A DNA stretch of 64,000 bases from NCBI GenBank assembly GCA_964006375.1, contig OZ023269.1:9417926-9481925 (forward strand), written 5' to 3'. Shown here piece after piece: positions 59,901 through 62,382 of the stretch (position 1 is the first letter of the stretch; every line of letters begins with the position of its first letter). Both the position numbers and the translations under genes were made by a program. The notes under the pieces are model-generated. The model was given only the letters and a program-made list of their open reading frames with translations, was not told where the DNA came from and searched no databases. This DNA comes from Tillus elongatus. Its lineage: Eukaryota > Arthropoda > Insecta > Coleoptera > Cleridae.

Positions 59901-61002
59901 TGCTATCGGGGTGGCAAAGACGTGGACGAGCGCTGAGGGAGAAAAAAAAAGGGGGCTGTAGCTTAAACTGTGGCTGCATGGAAGTTACGTTATATTGTTT
60001 ACCAGTTTGTGGTAATTGCCAGACCCTTACTTAAATAAGCACCCAATCTAAATGACGTCGATAATTATGTCTCCACTGAAGATGTAGATACATCGTGTTT
60101 CCTAAATTAATCTATGGAAATATAGGAAACAACAGAAGAAGACAAACAGGAGAGCATGCAGATTGAAAGTCTGAAGAAGAATAATTAGTAAAAATAATAA
60201 CTCCGATTTTTAATTAAAAAAATTATAAATGAACAAATTCATATTTTCTAAAACATGGGTTTATGAACAAATTTGAATAAATATATTTATTTTATGTCTT
60301 CCAGTTCGAGAAAAATTGACTTAAAAACCTTTTAGACCTAATAGGGGCAAACAAAAAGCACCTTGGACTCTACCTGGAAGGTGGTGGGGAAAGGGGTGCA
60401 CGTTTCATGACACAAAGATTACGACTTTGTAGATCGAATTATCCACAAAACTATACTCTTACAAATAAAAGTCCTAACATCGTTTTGTAAAAAAGCCACA
60501 AATTAAATTAGTATTTTTCGTGTAAAAGTGACTGTTAACAAGATGAACACAGAATACCGTTTTTGGGGACCCTTGACCCCGATCTAATTTTTTTTAGCGG
60601 CACTCAGATACATGGAGACTATTGACATTTTGTTGAGAACCATAATATTGAGCTTCATACCAAAATCTAGCTTTCTGGGAATTTTTCCGAAGTGCAATGT
60701 ATAATTTCAGACTTAACGTCTGAGAAGTCATAAAAAGATGTTTTATTCCATTAATTTTCTTTTACACTAAGGAAAATAATTGTTGGAACAGTTTTGAATC
60801 TGACTTACCCTGAAACCAAAAGTTTTGGAATTTCATTTCCAAAAGCTTCAGCCATCTCTTTGCTACCAATATTTGCAATACATTGCAATGCCAAATTAAC
60901 ATGGATTGGATTTCTCGATGCCAGATCATTTTTTATGCTTTGGATAATCAATTTGATTAACTCACTGTTTGTATTGACTAGGACTGATATGAATAAGTAA
61001 CC
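19125..61002 (-). CDS. AP-2alpha: AP-2 complex subunit alpha (alpha-adaptin), 12 exons, 5' end outside window
   Basis: Alpha-adaptin is the large AP-2 subunit that, with beta2, mu2 and sigma2, links cargo and PtdIns(4,5)P2-rich plasma membrane to clathrin during endocytosis. Joined minus-strand exons: 61002-60809, 55549-55318, 33204-33096, 33039-32886, 32824-32468, 28988-28856, 28787-28297, 28236-28072, 25957-25689, 25541-25397, 25284-25077, 19202-19125. Together they are 2535 nt, 844 residues plus stop, in one frame with matching phases. Residues 1 to ~530 are the helical trunk, ~530-615 the hinge, ~615-725 the appendage sandwich and ~725-844 the platform. By comparison with insect relatives (about 940 residues) about 93 N-terminal residues, including the basic lipid-binding patch, lie past 64000. 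All key regions seen are intact, so the gene looks functional. AP-1 gamma is excluded by the trunk and appendage sequence. Confidence 0.97.
19303..20223. mobile_element. Non-autonomous hAT-like element H1
   Basis: CAGGGTACCCA (19303-19313) mirrors TGGGTACCCTG (20213-20223), with further sub-terminal AAATTCCCTGA motifs inward of both ends. Internal sequence matches element H2 at 37960-39596 over most of its length (TGAAAGTTCGCGTCAGCTTA, CAGCAGCCCTAGG, ATTTCCAGGT). It lies in the last adaptin intron. It carries no transposase. Confidence 0.8.
19675..19728 (-). mobile_element. 54-bp LINE tail insertion with 16-bp target duplication
   Basis: The 16-mer CAATACAAATACCCAT occurs at 19659-19674 and again at 19729-19744. 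Between the copies, on the minus strand, is GTGCTATCGGGGCGGCAAGG...GAGGGAAC followed by an A-run. This is the 3' end of the RNase-H LINE whose copies end near 48372 and 59958. The sister element H2 has the unduplicated site, so this is a recent-looking, extremely 5'-truncated retro-insertion inside H1. Confidence 0.88.
20252..21200 (+). mobile_element. Mariner element, right-truncated
   Basis: Begins after TA (20250-20251) with CGAGGGCGGGTCATTAAGTC then CGTGACTTTTTGAA, the same inverted end as the full-length copy at 42574-43796. The right terminus is missing: homology stops near 21200 at a junction with gypsy-like sequence. Confidence 0.85.
20426..21200 (+). pseudogene. Mariner transposase, broken and truncated
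   Basis: Frames encode [17 protein letters not shown], [20 protein letters not shown], then the 90-codon stretch [40 protein letters not shown] (the HTH pair), VTVDER.IHH near 20897 (first Asp; ACCGTGGACGAAA) and later [11 protein letters not shown], where the second catalytic Asp (FHQDNA in relatives) is lost, QD having become RG. The DD34D C-terminal third is absent. Stops at 20473 and 20570 and frameshifts after 20860 show it is dead. Confidence 0.85.
21201..22030 (+). mobile_element. Gypsy-like gag-protease fragment
   Basis: A decayed CCHC zinc knuckle (…[14 protein letters not shown], about 21367-21414) is followed by a protease: [14 protein letters not shown] (retropepsin DTGA motif, 21511-21552), then after a frameshift near 21685, [12 protein letters not shown] and [14 protein letters not shown]. 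The order gag nucleocapsid then protease is that of Ty3/gypsy-type polyproteins. No reverse transcriptase or LTR is attached; the piece abuts a truncated mariner on the left. Confidence 0.7.
21990..22690 (+). repeat. LINE-leader-like motif plus repeated units
   Basis: From 21998 the sequence reads GGTCCGGGGAC, AGAGTAGGCCCA, AACTCCTGCCTGTCATATGA and GGCGACTAAT. This is the counterpart of the leader of LINE copy A on the minus strand at 5724-5790. After it come three related blocks starting near 22117, 22391 and 22541, each with CTCTGGGGAGTG-like opening, TTGAGGT, a GACCTCGCTT-like core and GACACCGCCTTGAG-like closing. They may be monomers of a promoter array in a LINE 5' UTR; no ORF follows. 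Confidence 0.5.
22691..23127. other. No gene; T-rich intron DNA
   Basis: Part of the last adaptin intron. T-rich and low complexity, with no coding signal or paired repeats seen. Confidence 0.6.
23128..24738 (-). mobile_element. LINE copy B, 5'-truncated
   Basis: Same family and 3' trailer as copy A (tail at 23105-23128). The minus strand keeps [72 protein letters not shown] and the catalytic box [10 protein letters not shown], then [17 protein letters not shown]. Frames break near 24456, 24281, 23817 and 23640. It begins at [11 protein letters not shown] (about 24701), so the endonuclease is absent. It lies in the last adaptin intron, in the same orientation as the gene. Confidence 0.9.
25077..25284 (-). 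CDS. AP-2alpha: AP-2 alpha, platform exon k
   Basis: Encodes (S)[38 protein letters not shown] and [17 protein letters not shown]. The LRLEPN segment holds the Arg and Glu that line the platform ligand pocket in mammals. The exon ends cleanly with CAG|GTAAGG in phase 0, which predicts a further exon starting with a whole codon. Confidence 0.95.
25397..25541 (-). CDS. AP-2alpha: AP-2 alpha, appendage exon j (platform start)
   Basis: Encodes (D)[35 protein letters not shown] and [10 protein letters not shown]. The Trp of FFARWK aligns with the platform Trp of mouse alpha-C (Trp840), the centre of the pocket that binds DPF/W motifs of accessory proteins, so the ligand site appears intact. Acceptor TACAG before 25541; donor AG|GTAGGT. 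Confidence 0.95.
25592..25678. repeat. (AT)n microsatellite beside a splice donor
   Basis: About 43 uninterrupted AT units occupy most of the 147-bp adaptin intron 25542-25688. The repeat ends ten bases from the exon i donor. ORFs predicted across it (runs of Tyr-Ile) are artefacts. Confidence 0.93.
25689..25957 (-). CDS. AP-2alpha: AP-2 alpha, appendage exon i
   Basis: Encodes (K)[38 protein letters not shown] and [18 protein letters not shown]. This is the immunoglobulin-like sandwich subdomain of the ear. The donor G|GTAGGTATTT at 25688 sits ten bases from a long AT microsatellite that fills most of the next 147-bp intron. Confidence 0.95.
26362..26690. mobile_element. hAT-like element H4, truncated
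   Basis: Starts CAGGGTTCCTACT (26362), with TTCCCTGACTTTTCC, GTAACACACTACTACAGAATA and TTTCAATTATTTATCATAAA, all present in the same order in H3 (29967-31235). The right end is missing where a TA microsatellite begins. Confidence 0.65.
26692..26756. repeat. (TA)n microsatellite
   Basis: About 32 TA units separating the truncated hAT-like H4 from the Tc1/mariner-type remnant to the right, in the adaptin intron 25958-28071. Confidence 0.9.
26757..27690 (-). pseudogene. Tc1/mariner-superfamily transposase fragment
   Basis: On the minus strand the DDE blocks occur in order: [19 protein letters not shown] (about 27690-27625), [27 protein letters not shown] (about 27455-27420) and, after a frameshift, [20 protein letters not shown] (about 27375-27315). 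This is the D...D...D/E core of a Tc1/mariner-type transposase, of a lineage different from the 20252 and 42574 mariners. The HTH N-terminus is missing; the 3' untranslated part probably extends to the TA microsatellite. Dead copy inside an adaptin intron. Confidence 0.82.
27772..27928. mobile_element. pogo-type MITE with TTATAAC repeats
   Basis: The right end reads CCGGCCTCTACTG then TA (27929-27930), the CAGTAGAGG-type terminus of pogo/Tigger elements. Internally GTTATAAC and CGCTATAACC motifs repeat. The left end (CAGATTCGCTATAACCG after TA) is only a partial mirror. Short non-autonomous copy, intronic. Confidence 0.5.
28072..28236 (-). CDS. AP-2alpha: AP-2 alpha, hinge exon h
   Basis: Encodes (N)[17 protein letters not shown] and [18 protein letters not shown], ending YNPK(K). 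The DLLGLSTPP segment is the conserved hinge marker of insect alpha-adaptins; the rest is low-complexity linker that lets the appendage swing out to recruit endocytic accessory proteins. No Met occurs in the exon. It is defined by family match and by phase. Confidence 0.93.
28297..28787 (-). CDS. AP-2alpha: AP-2 alpha, trunk end and hinge start (exon g)
   Basis: Encodes [60 protein letters not shown] and [17 protein letters not shown], ending in the less conserved hinge ([18 protein letters not shown]). The strongest conservation is in the trunk part; the Asn- and Ser-rich end is typical of the flexible hinge. A 68-bp intron lies upstream and a 60-bp intron downstream. Confidence 0.96.
28856..28988 (-). 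CDS. AP-2alpha: AP-2 alpha, trunk exon f
   Basis: Encodes (W)[38 protein letters not shown] and AKTVFE. The acceptor is TTTTAG before 28988 and the donor is GAG|GTACA at 28855, phase 0. The intron before it (28989-32467) carries a solo-LTR-like stretch, a hAT element and a large foldback. Confidence 0.95.
29090..29760. other. Unidentified GC-richer island, LTR-like
   Basis: Within adaptin intron 28989-32467 this stretch is distinctly richer in GC and CpG than its flanks. It carries an AATAAA at 29665 on the plus strand, preceded by a downstream-oriented T- and TG-rich part, as in LTRs. Plus-strand ORFs (119 and 71 codons) show no family motif. I find no second copy or clear TG..CA ends, so identity stays open. 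Confidence 0.35.
30229..31057 (+). mobile_element. Hairpin-ended repeat, copy E3
   Basis: Begins CCTGGACGCAGCAAGTGCG and ends in the hairpin TTAGTGATTTTTTT..AAAATTCACTAA (31027-31057). Inside are a 141-bp tandem module, a TA run (30902-30923) and the GGGGTCCTAGTTCGCGCTCA module. It shares this order with E1 (50359-51047) and E2 (38381-39100). There are no long terminal inverted repeats, and the one-sided terminal hairpin recalls Helitron-like elements. No protein is encoded. Confidence 0.75.
30420..30900. repeat. Tandem 141-bp module inside E3
   Basis: About 3.5 copies of a module containing AAAACTCAAAATTTTCCCGG, CCTCGTCCGATTTT, CTGACTAACAAACTTGTCAA and ACAAAAGGAAGGTAC. Starts lie near 30421, 30562, 30703 and 30842. 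Because the period is a multiple of three, the minus strand stays open for 142 codons, with repeats of [17 protein letters not shown]. Confidence 0.85.
31376..32034. repeat. Large foldback in an adaptin intron
   Basis: The ~325-bp left arm (from ACACATGGTTTTTAGAA) is the imperfect reverse complement of the right arm (ending TCTAAAAAACCTCCCATGG). Mirrored landmarks include CTTGCAAACAACCCCCAAGA (31455) against TCTTGGGGTGTTTTGCAAG (about 31930-31950), GGGGAAGAA against TTCTTCCCC, and AAACCTGTCTACCCC against GGGGGTAGACAGGCTT. The apex is near 31700. A 125-codon ORF runs over the left arm by chance. Confidence 0.85.
32468..32824 (-). CDS. AP-2alpha: AP-2 alpha, trunk exon e
   Basis: Encodes (S)[58 protein letters not shown] and EKYATDYTW. 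This is the HEAT-like repeat region near the trunk centre. The acceptor follows a T-run at 32826-32840 and the donor TG|GTAAG at 32467 splits the Trp codon. Confidence 0.96.
32886..33039 (-). CDS. AP-2alpha: AP-2 alpha, trunk exon d
   Basis: Encodes (A)[39 protein letters not shown] and AISLIIHND(S). It is bounded by a 56-bp intron on its 5' side (33040-33095) and a 61-bp intron on its 3' side (32825-32885). The donor is AG|GTTTG, a weaker form than the GTAAG and GTAGG used elsewhere in the gene. Confidence 0.95.
33096..33204 (-). CDS. AP-2alpha: AP-2 alpha, trunk exon c
   Basis: Encodes [20 protein letters not shown] then [16 protein letters not shown]. The acceptor is TGCAG before 33204 and the donor is CCAG|GTATG at 33095, leaving one base of a split codon. 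The exon has no Met and is short, but the match to insect alpha-adaptin is direct and phase agrees on both sides. Confidence 0.95.
33205..34331. other. No gene; AT-rich start of the 22-kb intron
   Basis: Adaptin intron sequence next to exon c. AT-rich, with no ORF of interest, no paired repeats and no element ends before the transposon terminus at 34332. Confidence 0.65.
34730..35270 (-). pseudogene. Transposon protein C-terminal fragment
   Basis: The minus strand reads [20 protein letters not shown], a basic Lys/Arg-rich stretch ([34 protein letters not shown]), an acidic patch ([20 protein letters not shown]), then [20 protein letters not shown] and, after a frameshift, [19 protein letters not shown] terminal domain of this pattern (VG.YV.V.Y....PGQ..., WKWP...D.L.Y) occurs in many multi-copy insect TE proteins. 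Two in-frame stops (near 35140 and 34900) and one frameshift. It lies between the left TIR and the foldback of the 34332-39734 element, so it is probably part of its transposase. Confidence 0.5.
35275..37292. repeat. Foldback with a LINE at its apex
   Basis: Left arm 35275-35830 and right arm 36766-37292 are imperfect reverse complements along their length. Mirrored marks include TTAGTCTAGTCGACAGG against CCTGTCGACTGAACTAA, GACCTCGAGGACCC against GGGTCCTCGAGGTC, and GGTTACAACCGCCAACTTCGG against its complement. The arms run right up to the LINE fragment that forms the loop. It has no coding sequence of its own and sits inside the 34332-39734 transposon. Confidence 0.88.
35831..36765 (-). mobile_element. 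LINE copy C with the longest intact RT frame
   Basis: Poly-A side at 35831-35842 and the shared trailer, then a 299-codon open frame (36781-35882). It contains [12 protein letters not shown] (intact catalytic YADD), [35 protein letters not shown] and [17 protein letters not shown], i.e. palm end and thumb of the copy A reverse transcriptase. The first ten codons of the frame derive from the foldback arm or the junction, so the Met is accidental. Truncated just before YADD, hence inactive. I see no target duplication. Confidence 0.88.
37293..37955 (-). pseudogene. Unrecognised transposon protein fragment
   Basis: The minus strand gives [36 protein letters not shown], then after a stop [38 protein letters not shown] and later [20 protein letters not shown]. 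One in-frame stop lies near 37829 and another near 37566. No catalytic motif is visible. Its place on the same strand, upstream of the C-terminal fragment at 34730-35270 and inside the same TIRs, suggests it belongs to that transposon. Confidence 0.4.
38329..39366. mobile_element. hAT element with perfect 8-bp target duplication
   Basis: GCCCTAGG occurs directly before (38321-38328) and after (39367-39374) the element, and the uninterrupted sister H1 has it once. The termini CAGTTGCGGCTCGTGC and, reversed, CAGGGGCGGCTCCTC form hAT-type imperfect TIRs. It is 1038 bp without transposase; the E2 repeat occupies most of the interior. Confidence 0.9.
38381..39100 (+). mobile_element. Hairpin-ended repeat, copy E2
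   Basis: Starts TTCGGGACGCAGCAAGTGCC, carries the AAAACTCAAAATTTTCCCGG module, an (ACAT)n run (38831-38874) merging into (TA)n (38877-38966), the GGTTCTAGTTCGCGCTCA module, and ends with hairpin TAGTGAATTTTT..AAAAATTCACTAA (39100). Inserted in the hAT element 38329-39366. Tyr-Ile ORFs across the microsatellite are artefacts. Confidence 0.8.
39738..40489. other. No gene; CA-rich simple sequence
   Basis: Intronic. About 40035-40150 is rich in CACAT/CATAC-type simple sequence. Two overlapping plus ORFs (67 and 85 codons) read this low-complexity stretch and have no family signature. Confidence 0.55.
40490..41165 (-). mobile_element. LINE RT thumb fragment
   Basis: The minus strand reads [20 protein letters not shown] then [19 protein letters not shown] (40690-40560), the thumb region of a non-LTR reverse transcriptase. 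Upstream pieces to about 40960 are compatible with the preceding region ([19 protein letters not shown], then [11 protein letters not shown]). The 66-codon ORF at 41163-40963 has no clear match. All frames are broken. Confidence 0.6.
41355..42060 (+). mobile_element. Possible solo LTR (pair member 1)
   Basis: Starts TGTAACGATTACG and shares with 56145-56940, in the same order, TTTCAAAATTAT, a CGTAAA.CC...TACTGC.TT segment, GGCTWTTWA..CTTAAA, GGGGTTGTAAT-like and AATTTGAATT-like tracts. Two diverged copies of similar length with TG start and no internal coding sequence suggest solo LTRs; the end here is not sharply defined. Confidence 0.4.
42574..43796 (-). mobile_element. Full-length mariner element
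   Basis: Ends CGACGGCTGGTCAACAAAGT (42574) and, reversed, CAAGGGCGGGGTCAATAAGT (43796) are inverted repeats continuing CCRTGACTTTTTGAA. Both are flanked by TA (42572-42573, 43797-43798). The 1223-bp length is normal for mariner. It is inserted in the LINE ORF1 remnant. The 20252 copy is a close relative. Confidence 0.93.
42640..43643 (-). pseudogene. Mariner transposase, frameshifted
   Basis: Pieces in order along the minus strand: [73 protein letters not shown] (HTH region), [20 protein letters not shown] (first catalytic Asp), [32 protein letters not shown] (second Asp), [19 protein letters not shown] (third Asp, DD34D spacing), to [14 protein letters not shown]. All three catalytic Asp residues survive, but at least four frameshifts (near 43470, 43320, 43260, 42940) prevent translation. 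Confidence 0.93.
45024..45067 (+). ncRNA. Hammerhead-ribozyme-like core 2
   Basis: Plus strand: CTGATGA (45030-45036), stem-II hairpin CGCTACC-TT-GGTTAGTG with one bulge, GAAA (45053-45056), a two-base stem III around GATC, GTC (45062-45064) and stem I from CCT (45027-45029) with AGG (45065-45067). It is the same layout as core 1, with the changes inside stem II. The flank GTTCTCCAA..CAGTGCTC..ACAGGTTCCAATCT (45099-45143) recurs beside core 1, where the core lies in the opposite orientation to this flank. Confidence 0.6.
45492..47104 (-). mobile_element. Hairpin-ended repeats, composite E4
   Basis: The left end is the terminal hairpin TTAGTGAATTTT..AAAATTCACTAA (45492-45522), followed by the GCGCTAATTAGG module, a TA run (45629-45664) and two ~305-bp tandem blocks with ACCAAAATTTAGCTCYGTAG and CCTCAAAACGTCAAA (about 45836 and 46141). 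A GGCAGCAAGTGCGTTGTGGT start at 46748 faces the reverse-oriented terminus ending 47104 (TCTCGGGACGCAGCAAGTGC on minus). Probably two family members fused or one rearranged copy. Confidence 0.65.
47105..47579. other. No gene; AT-rich intron
   Basis: No ORF, element end or repeat recognised. Simple AT-rich intronic spacer between E4 and the RNase-H LINE fragment. Confidence 0.6.
47580..48372 (+). mobile_element. RNase-H LINE fragment, copy 1
   Basis: Frames give [40 protein letters not shown] (RNase H motifs with the Glu and second Asp), [20 protein letters not shown], then [20 protein letters not shown] and ...[18 protein letters not shown] (C-terminal Cys/His motif). A G-run near 48118-48130 breaks the frame. 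The 3' end matches copy 2 (58946-59958), with an A-run near 48364-48372. First RNase H Asp and upstream domains missing; 5'-truncated. Confidence 0.85.
48373..49540 (-). mobile_element. LINE reverse-transcriptase fragment, minus
   Basis: The minus strand reads [24 protein letters not shown], [19 protein letters not shown] (49330-49240), then [20 protein letters not shown] and [14 protein letters not shown] (YADD at 49032-49021) and, after an inserted LINE tail, a thumb remnant ([20 protein letters not shown]). The copy is interrupted at 48830-48941 and broken by frameshifts. It abuts the plus-oriented RNase-H LINE tail to its left. Confidence 0.75.
48830..48941 (+). mobile_element. LINE 3'-tail insertion
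   Basis: Within the minus-strand LINE a plus-oriented segment reads TTTGGTGCCCTATTAATGGG, ATTACCCTGTTGGGCATG and TATTC(AATA)n. It is a typical 5'-truncated LINE end with an AATA-type tail. Target duplication edges are not clear. Confidence 0.5.
49541..50358. other. No gene; AT-rich intron
   Basis: No coding signal or paired repeats identified between the LINE fragment and E1. Confidence 0.6.
50359..51047 (+). mobile_element. Hairpin-ended repeat, copy E1 (best preserved)
   Basis: Begins TCTCGGGACGCAGCAAGTGC, continues ATTATGGTAGTGAATTTTTA, has two blocks with AACTTAGRARAGTT, the CTCAAAATTTTCCCGG module, an ACAT run passing into TA (about 50827-50910), then GACCCCGGATATGGGTTCTA, GGGGTCCTAGTTCGCGCTCA and the terminal hairpin TTAGTGA (51016-51022) with TCACTAA (51041-51047). 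One-sided hairpin and absence of long TIRs favour a Helitron-like or related mechanism over a classic MITE. Confidence 0.8.
51060..52420 (+). mobile_element. R4/Dong-type LINE reverse transcriptase
   Basis: Frames encode [14 protein letters not shown] (51338-51380), [58 protein letters not shown] and [20 protein letters not shown], then [52 protein letters not shown] and the catalytic box [17 protein letters not shown] with the LRRY and QKGC motifs is the R2/R4-clade pattern (Dong-like). The C-terminal restriction-like endonuclease is absent; frame breaks near 52030, 52070 and 52240. Confidence 0.85.
52640..53327 (+). pseudogene. Fragment of a multi-copy insect protein family, unnamed
   Basis: Frames read [20 protein letters not shown] then [13 protein letters not shown], later [23 protein letters not shown] and [12 protein letters not shown], ending in an acidic tail ([13 protein letters not shown], stop near 53327). 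AATAAA follows at about 53435. Proteins with IDH.FL..GH.Y..CDRDF and a late P..H.FY are a recurrent, TE-associated family in insects, as far as I recall; I cannot name it with certainty. Several stops and frameshifts. It directly follows a Dong-type LINE remnant. Confidence 0.4.
53930..54560 (+). mobile_element. LINE reverse-transcriptase fragment, decayed
   Basis: Plus frames give [36 protein letters not shown] (catalytic YADD decayed to FTDN), [20 protein letters not shown] and, further on, [14 protein letters not shown]. This is the order palm, catalytic box, thumb of a Jockey-type reverse transcriptase. Heavily mutated. Confidence 0.7.
54561..55317. other. No gene; intron before exon b
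   Basis: An open 124-codon plus-strand ORF (54639-55013) is AT-driven and lacks any motif. No repeats paired elsewhere were recognised. Confidence 0.55.
55318..55549 (-). CDS. AP-2alpha: AP-2 alpha, trunk exon b
   Basis: Encodes (G)[39 protein letters not shown] and [10 protein letters not shown], a run nearly invariant among metazoan alpha-adaptins. The acceptor CAG precedes 55549 and completes the split Gly codon. The donor AGG|GTAAG at 55317 is in phase 0. A 5,259-bp intron separates it from exon a. The following intron is 22,113 bp, the largest here. Confidence 0.96.
56145..56940 (+). mobile_element. Possible solo LTR (pair member 2)
   Basis: Starts TGTAACGATTACATTTCGTT and ends AATAATTCCTGACA, so it has TG..CA termini and a length (~796 bp) normal for LTRs. 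It shares block order with 41355-42060. No internal coding region; in the intron between exons a and b. Confidence 0.45.
57172..57500 (-). mobile_element. tRNA-derived SINE with target duplication
   Basis: The head on the minus strand (57500-57427) contains CAGTTCAGTGGTAAGAAC (A-box-like) and GGATTCGATCCC (B-box-like), ending CAGGGTTCTC, a degenerate tRNA. The body continues to about 57190 and the element ends in an A-rich tail (T-run at 57173-57180 on plus). The decamer TAATTCCAAT flanks it at 57162-57171 and 57501-57510. A-box, B-box, tail and duplication together identify a SINE of ~330 bp. It lies in the adaptin intron between exons a and b. Confidence 0.8.
57560..58945 (-). mobile_element. 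R1/Jockey-type LINE, RT end plus RNase H
   Basis: The minus strand reads [40 protein letters not shown] (reverse-transcriptase thumb), then [20 protein letters not shown] (RNase H first Asp), [20 protein letters not shown] (Glu) and [13 protein letters not shown], where the second RNase H Asp is changed to Glu. The 3' end is at a (CTA)n tail near 57580-57590, preceded by GTCCTACTTGCCTGGCGTTA. Frameshifts near 58610 and 58190. Its 5' truncation point lies at about 58945. Confidence 0.85.
58946..59958 (+). mobile_element. RNase-H LINE fragment, copy 2
   Basis: The plus strand shows [20 protein letters not shown] (RNase H first Asp, 59078-59137), [20 protein letters not shown] (Glu), [11 protein letters not shown] (second Asp), [39 protein letters not shown] and [18 protein letters not shown] (C-terminal motif), then the tail GTGCTATCGGGGTGGCAAAG and an A-run at 59942-59950. 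Frameshifts near 59160, 59300 and 59450. The 54-bp insertion in H1 is the terminal piece of this family. Confidence 0.88.
59959..60808. other. No gene; intron after exon a
   Basis: AT-rich intronic DNA ending at the exon a donor (60808). No ORF with resemblance or element ends recognised; GGGGACCCTTGACCCCGATC at 60566 stands out only as a short GC-rich patch. Confidence 0.6.
60809..61002 (-). CDS. AP-2alpha: AP-2 alpha, trunk exon a (first in window)
   Basis: Encodes [18 protein letters not shown], then [18 protein letters not shown] and EIPKLLVSG, part of the N-terminal helical trunk. The acceptor is ...TTTAG before GGT (61002) and the donor is AGG|GTAAG at 60808. The exon ends after two bases of a Gly codon. 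The exons that precede it are not within 61003-62380, and beyond that the window is LINE sequence. Confidence 0.95.
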
Positions 61003-61207
61003 CTAAAGTGAAAAGAAAAAAACAGGGTATTAAAAAGACAATAACTTTCTTTGCTTAAAAAACTAAATTTTTGTATTATAAAAAATTTATTTTGCTTTGC
61101 TGTTTCACTTATTCGACGAACTAATGAAATTTTTATTTTTCAAGATATAATGGAAATTAGTTTCAGAATGTTTTGAACATAAAAATATCAAAATCAAAAA
61201 ATTAGAG

Positions 61208-61247
61208 GTGTGTACGCGAGCGTGCGCGCGCGCGTGTGTGCATGTGT
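61208..61247. repeat. Alternating purine-pyrimidine GC/GT tract
   Basis: A run such as GTGTGTACGCGAGCGTGCGC and GCGCGCGTGTGTGCATGTGT, almost perfectly alternating purine and pyrimidine, unusual in this AT-rich context. It lies in the intron upstream of exon a. Confidence 0.85.
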
Positions 61248-61542
61248 AGAATGATTTTGTGAACAGGTGTTTTTAGCATTCATAATCTCCAATACCAGCC
61301 AAGTGGGCACATTTACTATAAATGGGAGTTTGCATATACTTTCTCTGAGTTACAAGAAAAACAAATTAGAGTAGAAATGAAAAGAAAGCTCCTATAATTT
61401 ACCCCACCTCCCATAAGTCAGCAAATTTGGTGGCATGCAGACACTTAGGGCAGACTTAGAAAGAAGATTAGGATTTATTTTACTCTCACCCAACTGCGCC
61501 ATGATTATGTTTCTCCCAAAATAGCTTGCTCTCGTATTAAAA

Positions 61543-61687
61543 GGCTGGACGCAGCAAGCGCTTTATGGTAGCGAATTTTCGTAAAAATGTTTTTAATGTC
61601 AAATATGTCCTCTTTTTAAAGGGACATCTGGTTGGCAGTATAACCAATATAGTATTAACAATGTACCATATTTCAATAAAATAGCTT

Positions 61688-61777
<90 letters not shown>

Positions 61778-62115
61778 CACACCGATAGCAAAAAATAATG
61801 GGCCGATTTTGATATTTTGATAAAATTTGGCATGTACCTTCCTTTTGTAAATGGCTTGGATAAGTTCGTTAGTCAGGAAAATCGGACGAGGTTTTCCGGG
61901 AATTTTTAGTTTTCATTCAAAAAAAAATTTTATCTCAAAAAATAAAAAAGCTATGATAACCAAATTTGGTAGGTAGGTTTACGATATAAAAAGTAAACTA
62001 CACACTAAAATTTAGATTTTTATGTTACAAGAAAAAAAAGTTATAATAAAATATTTTGTGCCAGATCATTTTTATGAAAATTCACTACCATAACGCACTT
62101 GCTGCGCGTCCAGGC
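61543..62115. mobile_element. Hairpin-ended repeat family, inverted-end copy E5
   Basis: The start GGCTGGACGCAGCAAGCGCT (61543) and the end, reversed, GCCTGGACGCGCAGCAAGTG (62115) face each other, giving ~50-bp inverted ends continuing TTATGGTAGYGAATTTTC. The middle has a TA run (61693-61772) and the GGCCGATTTTGATA, CGTTAGTCAGGAAAATCGGA module in reverse orientation. It looks like two family ends joined head to head. Confidence 0.7.
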
Positions 62116-62382
62116 TTTTGTTATACCAATGTATGTAGGAATTAATATTAATTTCTTGTCTTAATTTAAAACTTTAGCAACTGTTTTAGTACCTACGCAT
62201 CTACTATTATAGTGCTGTTGCAATTTAAATCTTAACTTTCCCATTGCTGTGATAATCTACTCCCCAGAAAGACTTTTTCATGAAATAAATTTGGAGACGA
62301 TGACCTGATTATGAAGAAAATTCATATCTAACCCCTCCATAATTAACTCAGACTTAAATTTCATGAAAAAATCTATTCTATT

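Noticed and set aside
25077..61002. AP-1 gamma-adaptin as identity
   Set aside because: The trunk, the DLLGLSTPP hinge and the two-part ear ending in ELLADQF match alpha-adaptin, not gamma.
61003..62380. Upstream adaptin exons
   Set aside because: I looked on the minus strand for the expected N-terminal sequence before GYLFISV and found none. It must lie beyond 64000.
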